Assembly (NCBI RefSeq): GCF_001640025.1
Contig: NC_031674.1
Location: 3,472,001-3,536,000, forward strand
Source of the DNA: Sugiyamaella lignohabitans
Taxonomy: Eukaryota; Ascomycota; Dipodascomycetes; Dipodascales; Trichomonascaceae
Reading direction: 5' to 3'
Length of the DNA: 64,000 bases
Position numbers and translations under genes: made by a program. Shown here one piece after another: positions 31,386 to 41,215 of the stretch (position 1 is its first letter; each line of letters opens with the position of its first letter). Below the pieces are notes generated by a model that saw only the letters and a program-made list of their open reading frames with translations, had not been told where the DNA came from and ran no database searches.

Positions 31386-32825
31386 ATGTCTCTGTCTACT
31401 TCCCCCACTGACGAGTACAAAGATGACATTCTTCGTCATATGTCGTGTATGCAAAGAACCACCTGGTGCGATCCTAACATGATTGACCTCCAGCCTGAAC
31501 TGGAATGGCATATGAGACCGTATCTGTTAGATTTCCTTGTGGAATCCCACTTTGGCCTGGAGCTGAGTGCGCAGACCCTGTTTCTGGCCGTCAACATCAT
31601 CGACCGCTACAGTTCTAAACGTATCATCTACAAACGTCACTATCAATTGGTTGGCTGTACTGCTTTGTGGATCGCCTCAAAGTACCAAGACAAAAAAGAC
31701 CGAGTGCCTACTCTGCAAGAGTTGAAGATGCTTTGTTGTGGAGCCTATGAATCTCACATGTTTGTACAAATGGAGTCTCATATCCTCAGTACTTTGGAAT
31801 GGACTATTGGCCATCCTACCTGCGACTTGTATATTGATATCAACATTGACGATATCATCAATCAAGGTTACAAGTACTCGAGTCAGGATGTCGAGATTAT
31901 TCGCAATTTGGCCTTGTTTGCATGTGAACTGGCAATGTTTCACAAGTCGCTGTTGGTGTATTCATCGGCTACTATTGCTACTGCTGCTGTTGCATTAGCT
32001 CATTGGATCTGGTCTTATAGCCGGTGCTATAACACCCCTCCTTATATTTGTTCGGGTATTCCATATCATGGACCAGCCCCAAATACTGCTGGTGTTGGCG
32101 ACTCTTCAACTGACTCGTGCCTTCAACTCTTGACTAGTTGTCTTGCATATCCTTCCAACTGTCTGGAGAGAAAGTATTCTAGAAGTCGTTACTGTCGTGT
32201 TTATCAGTATGCTTTTGACTTTTGTCAACGATCTAAGAATGCTGATGCTGTTGCTACTCCTGCCACCACTGTCAGTGGTTCGGCCAGTATTGCTAATGGC
32301 TTGGCTACTCCTTGTGCATCTACAGTTGCTACTCCTACCACGACCAGTTCGGTTGCTGACGACCTTCCTCCATCTCCATTGTCGGTCAACACTGCCAGCT
32401 CAGTCACTAGCTACGGTACTGGCACTAGCTACACCTTTTCACAGCCCCAGCATCAACATCATCAACTTCAACAACATCAACAGCATTCTAGACCTCAGCC
32501 ACAATCACAACAAATTCAAATGTCAGTGCAAGTGCAAATTCAAACATCCAATGCATCACACGTTTCACACGTCTCTCACGTCTCTAACGTCTCATCGCAT
32601 GCCTCATCTTCACAACCGTCGCATGCCTCGACCATGTCGCACCATCAGCATTGTCATCCTACCACAGGCACTAACTTGCCTTATGCCTATGCTACTGGTT
32701 TAGCAGGCAAGGACCGCTCCGGTGTACAACAGGCTACTGTCTACTACGACGAACATCCCAGTGGATACATGACTCCTCCCTTTACCCCTGAAGAAGGTTA
32801 CAGTCATACTCAGTATCTGGCTTAA
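31386..32825 (+). CDS. G1-type cyclin (Cln family-like)
   Basis: 479 aa. The cyclin box is near the N-terminus (about 36-165): LEWHMRPYLLDFLVESHFGL, FLAVNIIDRYSSKR, the hallmark GCTALWIASKYQDKK, PTLQELKML and MESHILSTLEWTIGHPT. A second helical cyclin fold follows (to about 215). The C-terminal half is low complexity: Ser/Thr/Ala, His/Gln repeats and HVSHVSHVSNVS, ending with a proline-rich PPFTPEEGY. The box resembles yeast G1 cyclins (Cln1-3) that activate Cdc28 at Start, but I cannot say which paralogue. It has 6.4 kb of upstream intergenic DNA and an ATG-free leader, which suggests complex control. Confidence 0.9.
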   Translation: MSLSTSPTDEYKDDILRHMSCMQRTTWCDPNMIDLQPELEWHMRPYLLDFLVESHFGLELSAQTLFLAVNIIDRYSSKRIIYKRHYQLVGCTALWIASKYQDKKDRVPTLQELKMLCCGAYESHMFVQMESHILSTLEWTIGHPTCDLYIDINIDDIINQGYKYSSQDVEIIRNLALFACELAMFHKSLLVYSSATIATAAVALAHWIWSYSRCYNTPPYICSGIPYHGPAPNTAGVGDSSTDSCLQLLTSCLAYPSNCLERKYSRSRYCRVYQYAFDFCQRSKNADAVATPATTVSGSASIANGLATPCASTVATPTTTSSVADDLPPSPLSVNTASSVTSYGTGTSYTFSQPQHQHHQLQQHQQHSRPQPQSQQIQMSVQVQIQTSNASHVSHVSHVSNVSSHASSSQPSHASTMSHHQHCHPTTGTNLPYAYATGLAGKDRSGVQQATVYYDEHPSGYMTPPFTPEEGYSHTQYLA

Positions 32826-33847
32826 AAAAAAAGGCTTCTTGGGACTCCTTGGTTCAGTCGCAAAAAAAATGTGTTTTCTTTTTATTATTATTTTTATTTT
32901 CCAATCCTTTTTTTTATTATTCTTTCGCCTCTGTCTTTTTTGCAAGTAATCTGTTTCATACTGCAGTTTTTTATTTCGCACCATTTTCTTATTATTTTTT
33001 TCTTGCTTGTTTTTTGTCTCATTTTCATTTCTCTTATTTTGTCCATTTCCAGCATAGTTGTGCACCACAACACCCATCATCGCATAGCGGCCACTGCTCG
33101 GCCAGCCATAATCTGTATCTATTTACGATTACTTAAAAATCTCTAGTAAACATATCTCTAAATGTGCTTTATACGTGCAGATCTGCTCGAAGCTGTCTCC
33201 ATCTCCATCTCCATCTTCATCTTCATCCTCCAATTATCGAGATTTTCTCGTCAAAGCTATTTTCCTGCTATTTTCCAAGATATTCACCCAATCACAGCTC
33301 TCAGGTCGTAGTCCTCTCCGCTGATATCTGTTAGCGCCTCTTCATCCAACCCCCGCCCACCCTGCCGATTACCCCTGACGCGATAAGAGCCATGGCAACG
33401 ATCTGCAGCTCGTCGGCCGTTATTTCCTGTTTCAGATTAACCTTTTATTTCTGGGGTAACCATCGAAAGCTTACGTAAACCATTAGTCACCCATTAGTGA
33501 AATCGCTCTCACGTGATATTGCATCTCCGATGACCGATACCAACCAATCCCGCCAACCCACCAACTTCTCAAAAACCATCCTCACAAAACCACACCCCTT
33601 CACGACCCACTACCTAGCACATCTCTCATTCTCCCCACCACCCACATCTCATAAACCCACTGACACCTGCCCCACCTCTGACCCGTTTGCAGGCAGGCCA
33701 CGAGAAAAAATTTCACCACGTGCAACCACCTCCCTCAAGCCCCGCCAGCGATGCGGGGCTGCACTCTGCACCACACCATTCGTATGAAATATTGCCGCAT
33801 CGGGAACCTCTGATAAGGGTGCATACGGGACCCTGAGGGGTCCAGGT

Positions 33848-33988
33848 TGCCTCCGGCGGCTGGGGCTCTGCCCCAGACCCCGTGGCTCCTCTCGCTTCGC
33901 TCGAGTCGGTTGCGTATGGTGCCCCGCTCAAACTCCTGCGAAGCAGGAGCAACCAGGGTCTGGGGCGGAGCCCCAGCCGCCGGAGGCA
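33848..33988. repeat. GC palindromic element 20 (left arm B, right arm A)
   Basis: Complete element, followed by a C-run extension (GGCAGACCCCCC). Confidence 0.95.
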
Positions 33989-34286
33989 GACCCCCCTCCC
34001 CCCGCCCACCAGGCCGGTTGACGAGTTACTGGATGCGGCAGAGAGAGAGAACAAGAAACAAAAGTGAGATCCAAGCTAGCCGCGAACGGCAAAAATCAGA
34101 CGCACTACCACAATAGGCCCCACTTGGGAACCCCGGTTTGAGCGAAATTCTGCTTTCTGCCTAGTGTTGCGATGCGGTGCGGTGCTAGAGGTTGCTCCCC
34201 CGCTGCTGCTGCTAGCCACTATCACTAATTGACTGACCGACTGACTGCCCGTCTGGCCCTAGTCCCTCAGTAGACCCGACCGACGA

Positions 34287-34312
34287 GCTGCTGCTGCTGC
34301 TGCTGCTGCTGC
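34287..34312. repeat. CTG triplet tract
   Basis: About eight uninterrupted CTG triplets in non-coding DNA; a shorter CTG run lies at about 34204. Confidence 0.85.
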
Positions 34313-34492
34313 GCTCCGTGCATGCATAGCAATCCCACCACCGACTCTTCACATGCATGGCCTATCTCTCTAACTCTCTTCCACTCGCTGCATTGCTATA
34401 TTTGGCCCGCAATGCGCTCACCAATCGCGATCGCCGATTGCCTAGCCTCACTACGTCACCCCACCACCACCACCGTCGAGGAGGAGGGGTCG

Positions 34493-34624
34493 TGCCTCTG
34501 GCGGCTGGGGCTGCACCCCCAGACCCCTGGTTGCTCCTACGAAGCGAGGGGACCGTGGGATGACGACTCGAGCGCAGCGAGAGGAGCAGCGGGGTCTGGG
34601 GCGGAGCCCCAGCCGCCGGAGGCA
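34493..34624. repeat. GC palindromic element 21 (degraded left arm, right arm B)
   Basis: The left arm has GCCTCTGGCGG and an extra C in hairpin 1, and its second module is shortened to CTCCTACGAAGCGAG. The right arm is intact. Confidence 0.92.
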
Positions 34625-34831
34625 TGACCCCCCTTCCCAACACCGGTGTTAGAGTTTGTAGCTATGTTTAGCAGGGTGATATTATTATCATGCCATGCCA
34701 TGCCATGTACGCTGCTGGTGGTGTGTTCGGGAGGCATGCGCCGGCCGGTTCGAGCAGGCCGTGACGTAACGGCCGGGACGCTACTGCTGCTATTTTTGCG
34801 GAACGGAAGGAAGCTGGGCTTGGCTGGCAGC

Positions 34832-34989
34832 TGCCTCCGGCGGCTGGGGCGCTGCCCCAGACCCCGTACCTGCTTCGCAGGAGAGTGCCGGGGGCCCCTC
34901 GTAACGACTGGTGAGGGCCCCACGCAACCGACTCGAGCGAAGCGAGAGGAGCAGCGGGGTCTGGGGCGGAGCCCCAGCCGCCGGAGGCA
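34832..34989. repeat. GC palindromic element 22 (shortened left arm A, right arm B)
   Basis: Left arm loses part of the spacer between hairpins and the first bases of hairpin 2 (ACCTGCTTCGCAGGAG); the right arm is intact. Confidence 0.93.
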
Positions 34990-35266
34990 GGGCCCCACAC
35001 TCCAATAGGGGCTCGGCTAGGAGGAAAAGGTACCGTGGTAGGCCCAGCTGGCACGGTACCGTGGGTGCGGTATATGAATGCTAAAAAGGGGTTAAATAGA
35101 GTTCCAAACTGTTGGCACGGCGTACTCGAGAATGTCTGTACGGTTCCTAGGCTGGATACGTGATGCGGTAAGGTATCTGTAGTCAGAAGCATTGAGTAAC
35201 TGTAGCTAACAATTGTAACTGTCAGGAATTGGCGGTACAGCAGAAAATAGGCTCAGAATCAGGGTT

Positions 35267-35318
35267 TTGGGTTGGGTTGAGTTGAGCTTAGTTGAGTTGA
35301 GTTGAGTTTAGTTGAGTG
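35267..35318 (+). repeat. TTGAG pentanucleotide repeat
   Basis: About ten imperfect copies of TTGAG/TTGGG words in intergenic DNA. Confidence 0.75.
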
Positions 35319-35710
35319 CATATTCGCCTTGACAATATGTACCTGGCTAAGTCAGTGAGCGACTCAGTAACGCTCTATCGAACCTTCTATTAAACCCTCT
35401 TCGAACAGCCTGCAAGCGACAGTACTTCGTTCGGTACGGCTTTGCCAATTACGGCTACCGCAGCGACCGCAGCTATCGTTCTGAGCTGTCCACCAATGGT
35501 CTGGTGGGTCGTCTGCTCCCCTCACCCCACCATCTCCCCTCGTCCTTTCCCTCGCTGCCACCCTCCCTCTCACCGCTTCTCACCGCTAGCTCTTCCGCTC
35601 CCCTCCCTCCCCTCCACCGCCGGTTAATCTCCTCCCTCCCCCTCCCTGTCCCACTACCCCTCGCCCCGCCAACGCGCCTGTAACGAACTCCCCTTCACGG
35701 TCCCAGCAAC

Positions 35711-35761
35711 CGAGCGAAGCGAGCAGCGGGGTCTGGGGCGGAGCCCCAGCCGCCGGAGGCA
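35711..35761. repeat. GC palindromic element 23 (solo right arm, shortened B)
   Basis: Right arm only, beginning CGAGCGAAGCGAGCAGCGG and ending at GGAGGCA. Confidence 0.92.
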
Positions 35762-37047
35762 CTCACCACCTTCCCCCAAACAACCCCCCTTACAATACGG
35801 GCCAGTTACCCTGCTCGATCGCGGAGATATATGTATTGTTCTTTGTTCAGGGATAATTGCTTTTTGGCATCAGGCTAATCAACGCCTGATTAGTGGGTGA
35901 TATGTACCATGGCCACGGCTAAGGGCCAGCCAGTCAGCATAGAACAGATGATGACGATGATGCTGATAGCAGCGAACGAGCCTGCGTTGGTCTGGTGTGA
36001 GGTGAGGTGGCTGGGTCAGGGTTGGCGTGGAACCCTCTATTTTGGCATTTTCCATTGCTATAACAACCGACTACATCGCCACTAGCTCATACACGAGATA
36101 TTTCATGTGCTGATCAAGCGAAAGAATTTGGTTTTGTTTAAGACGACTGAAGTTTAATAACAATAGAATTTCAAGGGGGGTTTTGTGATTGTGAGCAATA
36201 AACAATAACACATAAAAAAAAAATAATCAACTTTGATTGTTCGGTTGGTTTTAGATTTTCAATTGTGTCGTCCATAACCATACCGAGTATTCTACTGGTT
36301 TTGAAAGAGACTTGCTTGCGTACTTGTTTTCTCGATCATCCGACGTCCCTGCTTGGTATCTGTTTGCTTTCCCGACATTGGTTTTGTTGTGTATCGACAT
36401 TGTCAAGTAAAGTGTTGTAATTCATTGTTTGCGTTTGCTTATCGGACTAGGGATTTTGTGTGTACTTGTTTACTTCATTTCTTCCTTCTTTCCTTCTTGT
36501 CTTTTTTTATTGTTGTTTAGAGAATTTGCCAGAATTAGGCTTTGGGCTTGAGTGAGGTGATAGGTAATATTGTAAGTATTGACCAGGTTGTGAGTGGTGT
36601 GTTCGTGGTGTGTCAGTGGTGTGTTACTAGTAGTGAATTTACTGAGTTGACTTTTTATTTGTACTGAGTGACTTAGTTGACTTCGTTGTCTGTGTTCATT
36701 CATTTCACTTGCAAAGCGACAATTCTATATCCTGTACAGAGCTAATTTGGGTGACATCTAATATATTGCACCTGAGCTGGATTTTAAGTTTTGCTTATTG
36801 TTTTCAGTGCTTGTTTTTGTGTTTGTTTTTGTTTCGGATTGTGGCGAGTTTAATTATCTCTTCAAGCCGAGTCAATACAGTGCTACTACTTTGGGTGCAG
36901 TTGGTAGTATAATTTGTAATTGCAACCGGCATTGTTCTAACTAGTGTCTAGTAGTTCGCTATTTTACCGAAATAACTCAGCAAATCATACTTTGTGCAGT
37001 TTGTCCGGTTTATCGATCCCTACGTCGAGGTCCTGTTTTATTACACA

Positions 37048-38673
37048 ATGGCTGTGGTCACCAGGAGACGTAATTATGAGACAAATGGTCCAAATACTGG
37101 TCCTGTTAAGCTACCGACTCCTCCAATTACTAAGCCAGCACCTGTAGCCGATGACAGTGGTGAGAATCTGAAATCTAATGCGAAAAATAGCACAAAAACG
37201 CAACCCATGACGACGGAACTGAAGTCGAAGCTAGGTCCGAGTGAAATGGATAGTGTGAAGAACGAGAACGAGAACGAAAATGAAAATGAAAAGACGACAG
37301 TAAAGCCCGAATCTGAAACCAACAACTCTGACGATGGCGATTCTGATTTGTCAGATCTGTCTCAGTCTGACTTGGAAATGGATGTAGACGACGACGATGA
37401 GGAGGAAGAAGAAGAAGAAGACGACGATCAAAATGAATACCAAAACGAAGACAGCTCAGTTGCATCAATTCAAAAAACAAAACATACCACCCCTATCAGC
37501 GAGTCAGCAGCACTTCCTCCTACTCCAGTATCTACTGCAGTATCTTCGAGCTCCTCACCAAAAGCAGACACTGCAACCCTATCTTCAGAAACGGCATTAA
37601 AATTACCATCGTCGTTTACCTCGACACGACGACGGTCGTCTCCAAAAGATCCTAATGACGACAAGTTGATGGCCATGTGTATCAATGTACTGAAACAGTC
37701 GTACCCCAAGGGCCTGACTATTCGCGAGATCAACGAACTGATTCTGAAATCAAACGCCAAAACTGAATACGAGGAAATATGTAAATCGTCGACTATTCTG
37801 TCAACCAAAATCAACTCATTTTATAGAAGATGTCACCCTGAAGGTGGTGAGCTGGAAATCTCGGTGCTCATGGCAGTATGTCCCATTATTCGAATTCAAT
37901 CTGGCGATCCTTCACGTCGTCTTATTTACAAATGGGCTACTAAAGAAGATTTGATTAACGAACGACAGCACTTCGAAGAGGAATCTGCTAGATTGCATGA
38001 AAAGAACCAACAAAAACAGCTTATGAAGCAACAACAAAAAACCGGCAGTGATAGCAATTCGAAAACTGGATCATCTGGATCTAAAACTCACGGTCCAGAT
38101 GGGCGACCAAACGGATCTCTGACCCCTCCATTTGATAATACTTCGTTACAAGCCATGACTCCCATGACATCGACGCACTCAGAACGAGAACGTAGCGAGT
38201 CAACGTTTGACTCTGACGACTCTGATTTCGACGATGATGCTCGACATAACAAACCATCGAATCTCGTTCATCGACTACCAACGCCACCACCAATGTCTGC
38301 CTCGTCACCACCACCATCACCACCGTATCAACTACGAAAAGTAATTAAAAGAACGCCCCACGCTTTCACACCACCATCCAAAAGAACCTCTGTTTCGCAC
38401 GCTACCAACAGCTCTAATGTGTCGACTAAAAAGCCCAAAAAAGACCATCCCCACTACCACCCAGCAGCCCGACCACTATCCCCAGTGGCCTCGTTCGGAA
38501 CGAACCCGTACTACGACCACGAGGCTCAGGTCAGCTTCAAATGCGCTCTCGAAGGGAATATTTATTCAAAAGACTGGCTTTACAGCTCCCCCAAGAGCTC
38601 GCTGGAAATCTTCGACGACGTCGTGTCCCCGGAGGACCTCAATGTCGACGACCTCGACGGAATGGTCGTCTAA
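37048..38673 (+). CDS. Nuclear protein with winged-helix-like domain (possibly Gds1 family)
   Basis: 541 aa from the first ATG (MAVVTRRRNYETNG). An acidic region includes ENENENENEK and a D/E run (37386-37430). A folded domain of about 100 residues follows (roughly 190-310): DDKLMAMCINVLKQSYPKG, LTIREINELI, SSTILSTKINSFYRRC, ISVLMAVCPIIRIQSG, RLIYKWATKEDL, with the spacing of a winged-helix/HARE-like DNA-binding fold. The tail is basic and Ser/Pro-rich with several TPPP motifs (possible Cdk or MAPK sites) and an acidic end. The Gds1 assignment is from memory of the domain pattern and is uncertain; a nuclear role is inferred. The long upstream region is T-rich. Confidence 0.82.
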   Translation: MAVVTRRRNYETNGPNTGPVKLPTPPITKPAPVADDSGENLKSNAKNSTKTQPMTTELKSKLGPSEMDSVKNENENENENEKTTVKPESETNNSDDGDSDLSDLSQSDLEMDVDDDDEEEEEEEDDDQNEYQNEDSSVASIQKTKHTTPISESAALPPTPVSTAVSSSSSPKADTATLSSETALKLPSSFTSTRRRSSPKDPNDDKLMAMCINVLKQSYPKGLTIREINELILKSNAKTEYEEICKSSTILSTKINSFYRRCHPEGGELEISVLMAVCPIIRIQSGDPSRRLIYKWATKEDLINERQHFEEESARLHEKNQQKQLMKQQQKTGSDSNSKTGSSGSKTHGPDGRPNGSLTPPFDNTSLQAMTPMTSTHSERERSESTFDSDDSDFDDDARHNKPSNLVHRLPTPPPMSASSPPPSPPYQLRKVIKRTPHAFTPPSKRTSVSHATNSSNVSTKKPKKDHPHYHPAARPLSPVASFGTNPYYDHEAQVSFKCALEGNIYSKDWLYSSPKSSLEIFDDVVSPEDLNVDDLDGMVV

Positions 38674-39043
38674 CCCCCCTCACTCCCAGCGCTGCTGTCT
38701 TTCTCCCTGCTCGCTGGCTATTTATTCACTGGTCACCACCCGGTCAACCTCCTTCTCTCTTATATATATGTATATAGCGCATATTGATCTGACTGATGAC
38801 CTTTCTACTTGGGTCGGGGAGTCTGCCTCCGGCGGCTGGGGCTCCGCCCCAGACCCTGGTAGCTCCTCTCGCTGCGCTCGAGTCGTTTCGTCGACGGTTC
38901 ACACAACTCTCCTGCGAAGCAGGAGCTACCAGGGTCTGGGGCGGAGCCCCAGCCGCTGGAGGCAGGGTCCAGCGCCGCGTGAGCCGCATGAATGAAGATG
39001 TGATCTGAAGTTGATCTGAGGTCGAACTGAAAAATAAATAAAA
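38674..39043. other. Intergenic between the winged-helix gene and NDUFAF6
   Basis: 370 bp holding element 24 and otherwise unremarkable sequence. Confidence 0.6.
38824..38964. repeat. GC palindromic element 24 (left arm B, right arm A)
   Basis: Complete element, 150 bp downstream of the preceding stop codon. The right end has GCCGCTGGAGG (one change). Confidence 0.95.
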
Positions 39044-40208
39044 ATGGGGATGTTGACGAGGCGAGTTGGAGTAGCGGCGAAATGCTGGGCGAGGGAGTTT
39101 AGTTCGGCCAGCGGTGGCGAGATGTCGGTGGATGGAGCTCGGGTTTATTGTGAGAATCTTGTGAGGTGAGTTTGAAGGGTCGAGGTCAGAAGTTGTGAAG
39201 TGGTCGGGTTTGATCTGGAGTGAAGGGAACTAACGAGGGTTTAGAGATAAAGACAGATCTTCGTATATACTGAACGGATATGTGCCGAAACCGGCTCGTG
39301 ATGCGTTTATTGCGATTAGAGCGTTTAATATCGAGACTTCACGGATTGCAGATTCGGTGAGTCGGCCGGAGATAGCTAAGATGCGATTCGAGTTCTGGAA
39401 ATCAGCCATTCAGAAAGTGTTTGCCTCGGTGAATAATTCCTCGGTGGCAGTTCCTTCAGAACCCGTGGCATTGTTATTAGCTCATTGTTTGGGCAAAAAC
39501 GCAGCACCGGCGCAGATCGAGCTGTCGAAACGGTTTTTCATTACTATTCTCCAGACTCGTGAGACATACGCAGGGTATCCTCCATTTCGCAATCTCGACG
39601 CAATGGCTTCATATGGTGAAGGGACTTATTCACAACTTAATTATTTGACACAAGAAGCATTATATTCGATATCTCCTACCACCAGCAAGTTTTTGAACGA
39701 GAACCCTCAACTCATCGACCAGGTCAATGACATTGTTGCACATATCGGACAGGCCACTGGTATCACCAGCATGCTACGAGGATTCCCCTTTTTTGTAGGA
39801 GCCAAGGGATTCGTTCCTCTGCCAGTGGATCTACTGACCAAACACAACATTTCTCAAGAAAGCATTCTCCAAGCAGCCAGAGCTCACCAAGAGTCACAAC
39901 AGCCAGACACTCCAAAACAAACCAAACTCGAGCTCGATCCTGCTATCAGCGACATCGTCTTTGAAACAGCTACTCGTGCCAACGACCATCTCATTTCCGC
40001 GTCCACTCTGTTCGCCAACCTGAAATCAACCCTCGACGGTTCCGTTCCCGATGCCATTTTTGTGCCCACGATGACCTCGATCCCGGCCAAACTGTTCCTC
40101 GAAAAACTCGAAAAATGCAACTTCGACCCTGTCCACCCGGACCTCACGAAACCCGAATGGCGACTGCCGTTCCGGTCCTACGTAAACTACCGCTTCCGTA
40201 AATTGTAG
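39044..40208 (+). CDS. NDUFAF6: Complex I assembly factor, squalene/phytoene synthase fold (one intron)
   Basis: Exon 1 is 39044-39165 and exon 2 is 39245-40208, giving 361 aa. The intron starts GTGAGT and ends CTAACGAGGGTTTAG; phase 2 joins at the Arg in YCENLVR|DKDRSSYIL. The N-terminus (MGMLTRRVGVAAKCWAREFS) is a good mitochondrial presequence. The SQS/PSY-like fold shows CENLVRDKDRSSYILNGYVP, FNIETSRIADSVSRPEIAKMR, FWKSAI and GQATGITSMLRGFPF. The aspartate-rich metal motifs of true synthases are absent, as expected for NDUFAF6. It helps assemble NADH dehydrogenase, so this yeast probably has complex I, unlike S. cerevisiae. A solo GC arm starts 26 bp past the stop. Confidence 0.92.
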
Positions 40209-40233
40209 TTTTTATCTTTTGACGGTAGGGGTC

Positions 40234-40270
40234 TGCCTCCGGCGGCTGGGGCTCCGCCCCAGACCCCGTT
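40234..40270. repeat. GC palindromic element 25 (solo left arm, outer part only)
   Basis: Only the outer block and hairpin 1 (to AGACCCCGTTG) remain; the second hairpin is missing. It begins 26 bp after the NDUFAF6 stop codon. Confidence 0.9.
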
Positions 40271-40630
40271 GCGGTTTCTTTTAGACAGGCGTATCTCGCG
40301 ATCTTGCTTCGCTGAGGTCTGATTCCAAAAGATCTCTGGAACCAGTTGATAGCCGGAGCCTGACCACTGCATTGGCACCCCGAGCCATCACACTTCACAC
40401 GAAATGGTAACATTGACCACAAACCACTCTTGAAAACTGGGAATCACGGAAATCGGACTCATCATTCTGGACATGACTGAGGAACTGGGAACAGGCCCAA
40501 GCCTGACCTACTTCTGTTTTCTACTACTTTTTGTATTCATATCTAATAAACTATTCCTATTCGTTACATTCCGCAAACATGCCAGTGCACATCTTCCAAG
40601 CTCCTCAAAATTTTGTTCTAACTAGAGATG

Positions 40631-41174
40631 TGCCTTCGAAGGCTGGGGCTCCGGAACGGGCATGTCAGTGAATGGACATGTCAGTGAACAGGCGCGTCAG
40701 TGAATGGGCATGTCAGTGAATGTCAGTGATCGGGCATGTCAGTGAATGGACATGTCAGTGATCGGGCATGTCACTGAATTGAATGGGCACGTCAGTGATC
40801 AGGCGTGACATGTCAGTGAATGGACATGTCAGTGATCGGGCATGTCAGTGAATGGACATGCCAGTGAATGGATGTCAGTGATCTGGCATGTCAGTGAATG
40901 GACATATCAGTGAACGGACATGCCCTGCCCAGATCCCGTAGCTCCTGCTTAGCAAGAGATTGATAAGGCCGTCGGCGGAAACCAGAGTGAAGCGAAAGGT
41001 GCTAGGGTCCTTTGCAACCACGTAACGGGACTATGGGTGTTTATGATTCAGGGTTCTCAGTGCGACAGCAGCATATGGAAAGGACCCTCCGTCAACCACT
41101 CTTTAGGGTCCTAGCAATCTCCTGCGAAGCAGGAGCAACCAGGGTCTGGGGCGGAGCCCCAGCCGCCGGAGGCA
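40631..41174. repeat. GC palindromic element 26, left arm split by a minisatellite
   Basis: The left arm starts at 40631 (TGCCTTCGAAGGCTGGGG), breaks in the loop of hairpin 1 at about 40654, and resumes near 40923 with CCCTGCCCAGATCCC and a mutated CTCCTGCTTAGCAAGAG. A degenerate centre leads to an intact right arm A at 41119-41174. The right arm ends 41 bp from the INSIG stop. Confidence 0.88.
40655..40922 (+). repeat. Minisatellite of a 16-bp CATGTCAGTGAATGGA-type unit, about 17 copies
   Basis: Alternating units of the form CATGTCAGTGAATGGA and CATGTCAGTGATCGGG with scattered indels. It occupies the loop position of a GC-element hairpin. Confidence 0.9.
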
Positions 41175-41215
41175 GACCCCCATTGTCACAGTAATTAAAT
41201 TAAAACTTTTCATGA

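Larger units (their letters stand above)
32826..37047. other. Long intergenic region upstream of the winged-helix gene
   Basis: About 4.2 kb with no recognised gene. 32826-33100 is T-rich 3' sequence of the cyclin. CCATCT repeats lie at 33195-33231 and GC elements 20-23 at 33848-35761. There is also a CTG tract (34287-34312), ATGCC repeats (34690-34708), TTGAG repeats (35267-35318) and an AT-rich, T-rich leader (36130-37047) before the next ATG. Confidence 0.55.
40209..41215. other. Intergenic between convergent NDUFAF6 and INSIG genes
   Basis: About 1 kb holding element 25 and the split element 26 with its embedded minisatellite. No gene seen. Confidence 0.6.

Noticed and set aside
24943..35761. 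CRISPR-like array
   Set aside because: The repeats are palindromes in both orientations with irregular spacing in a eukaryotic nuclear region, with no direct repeat/spacer periodicity.
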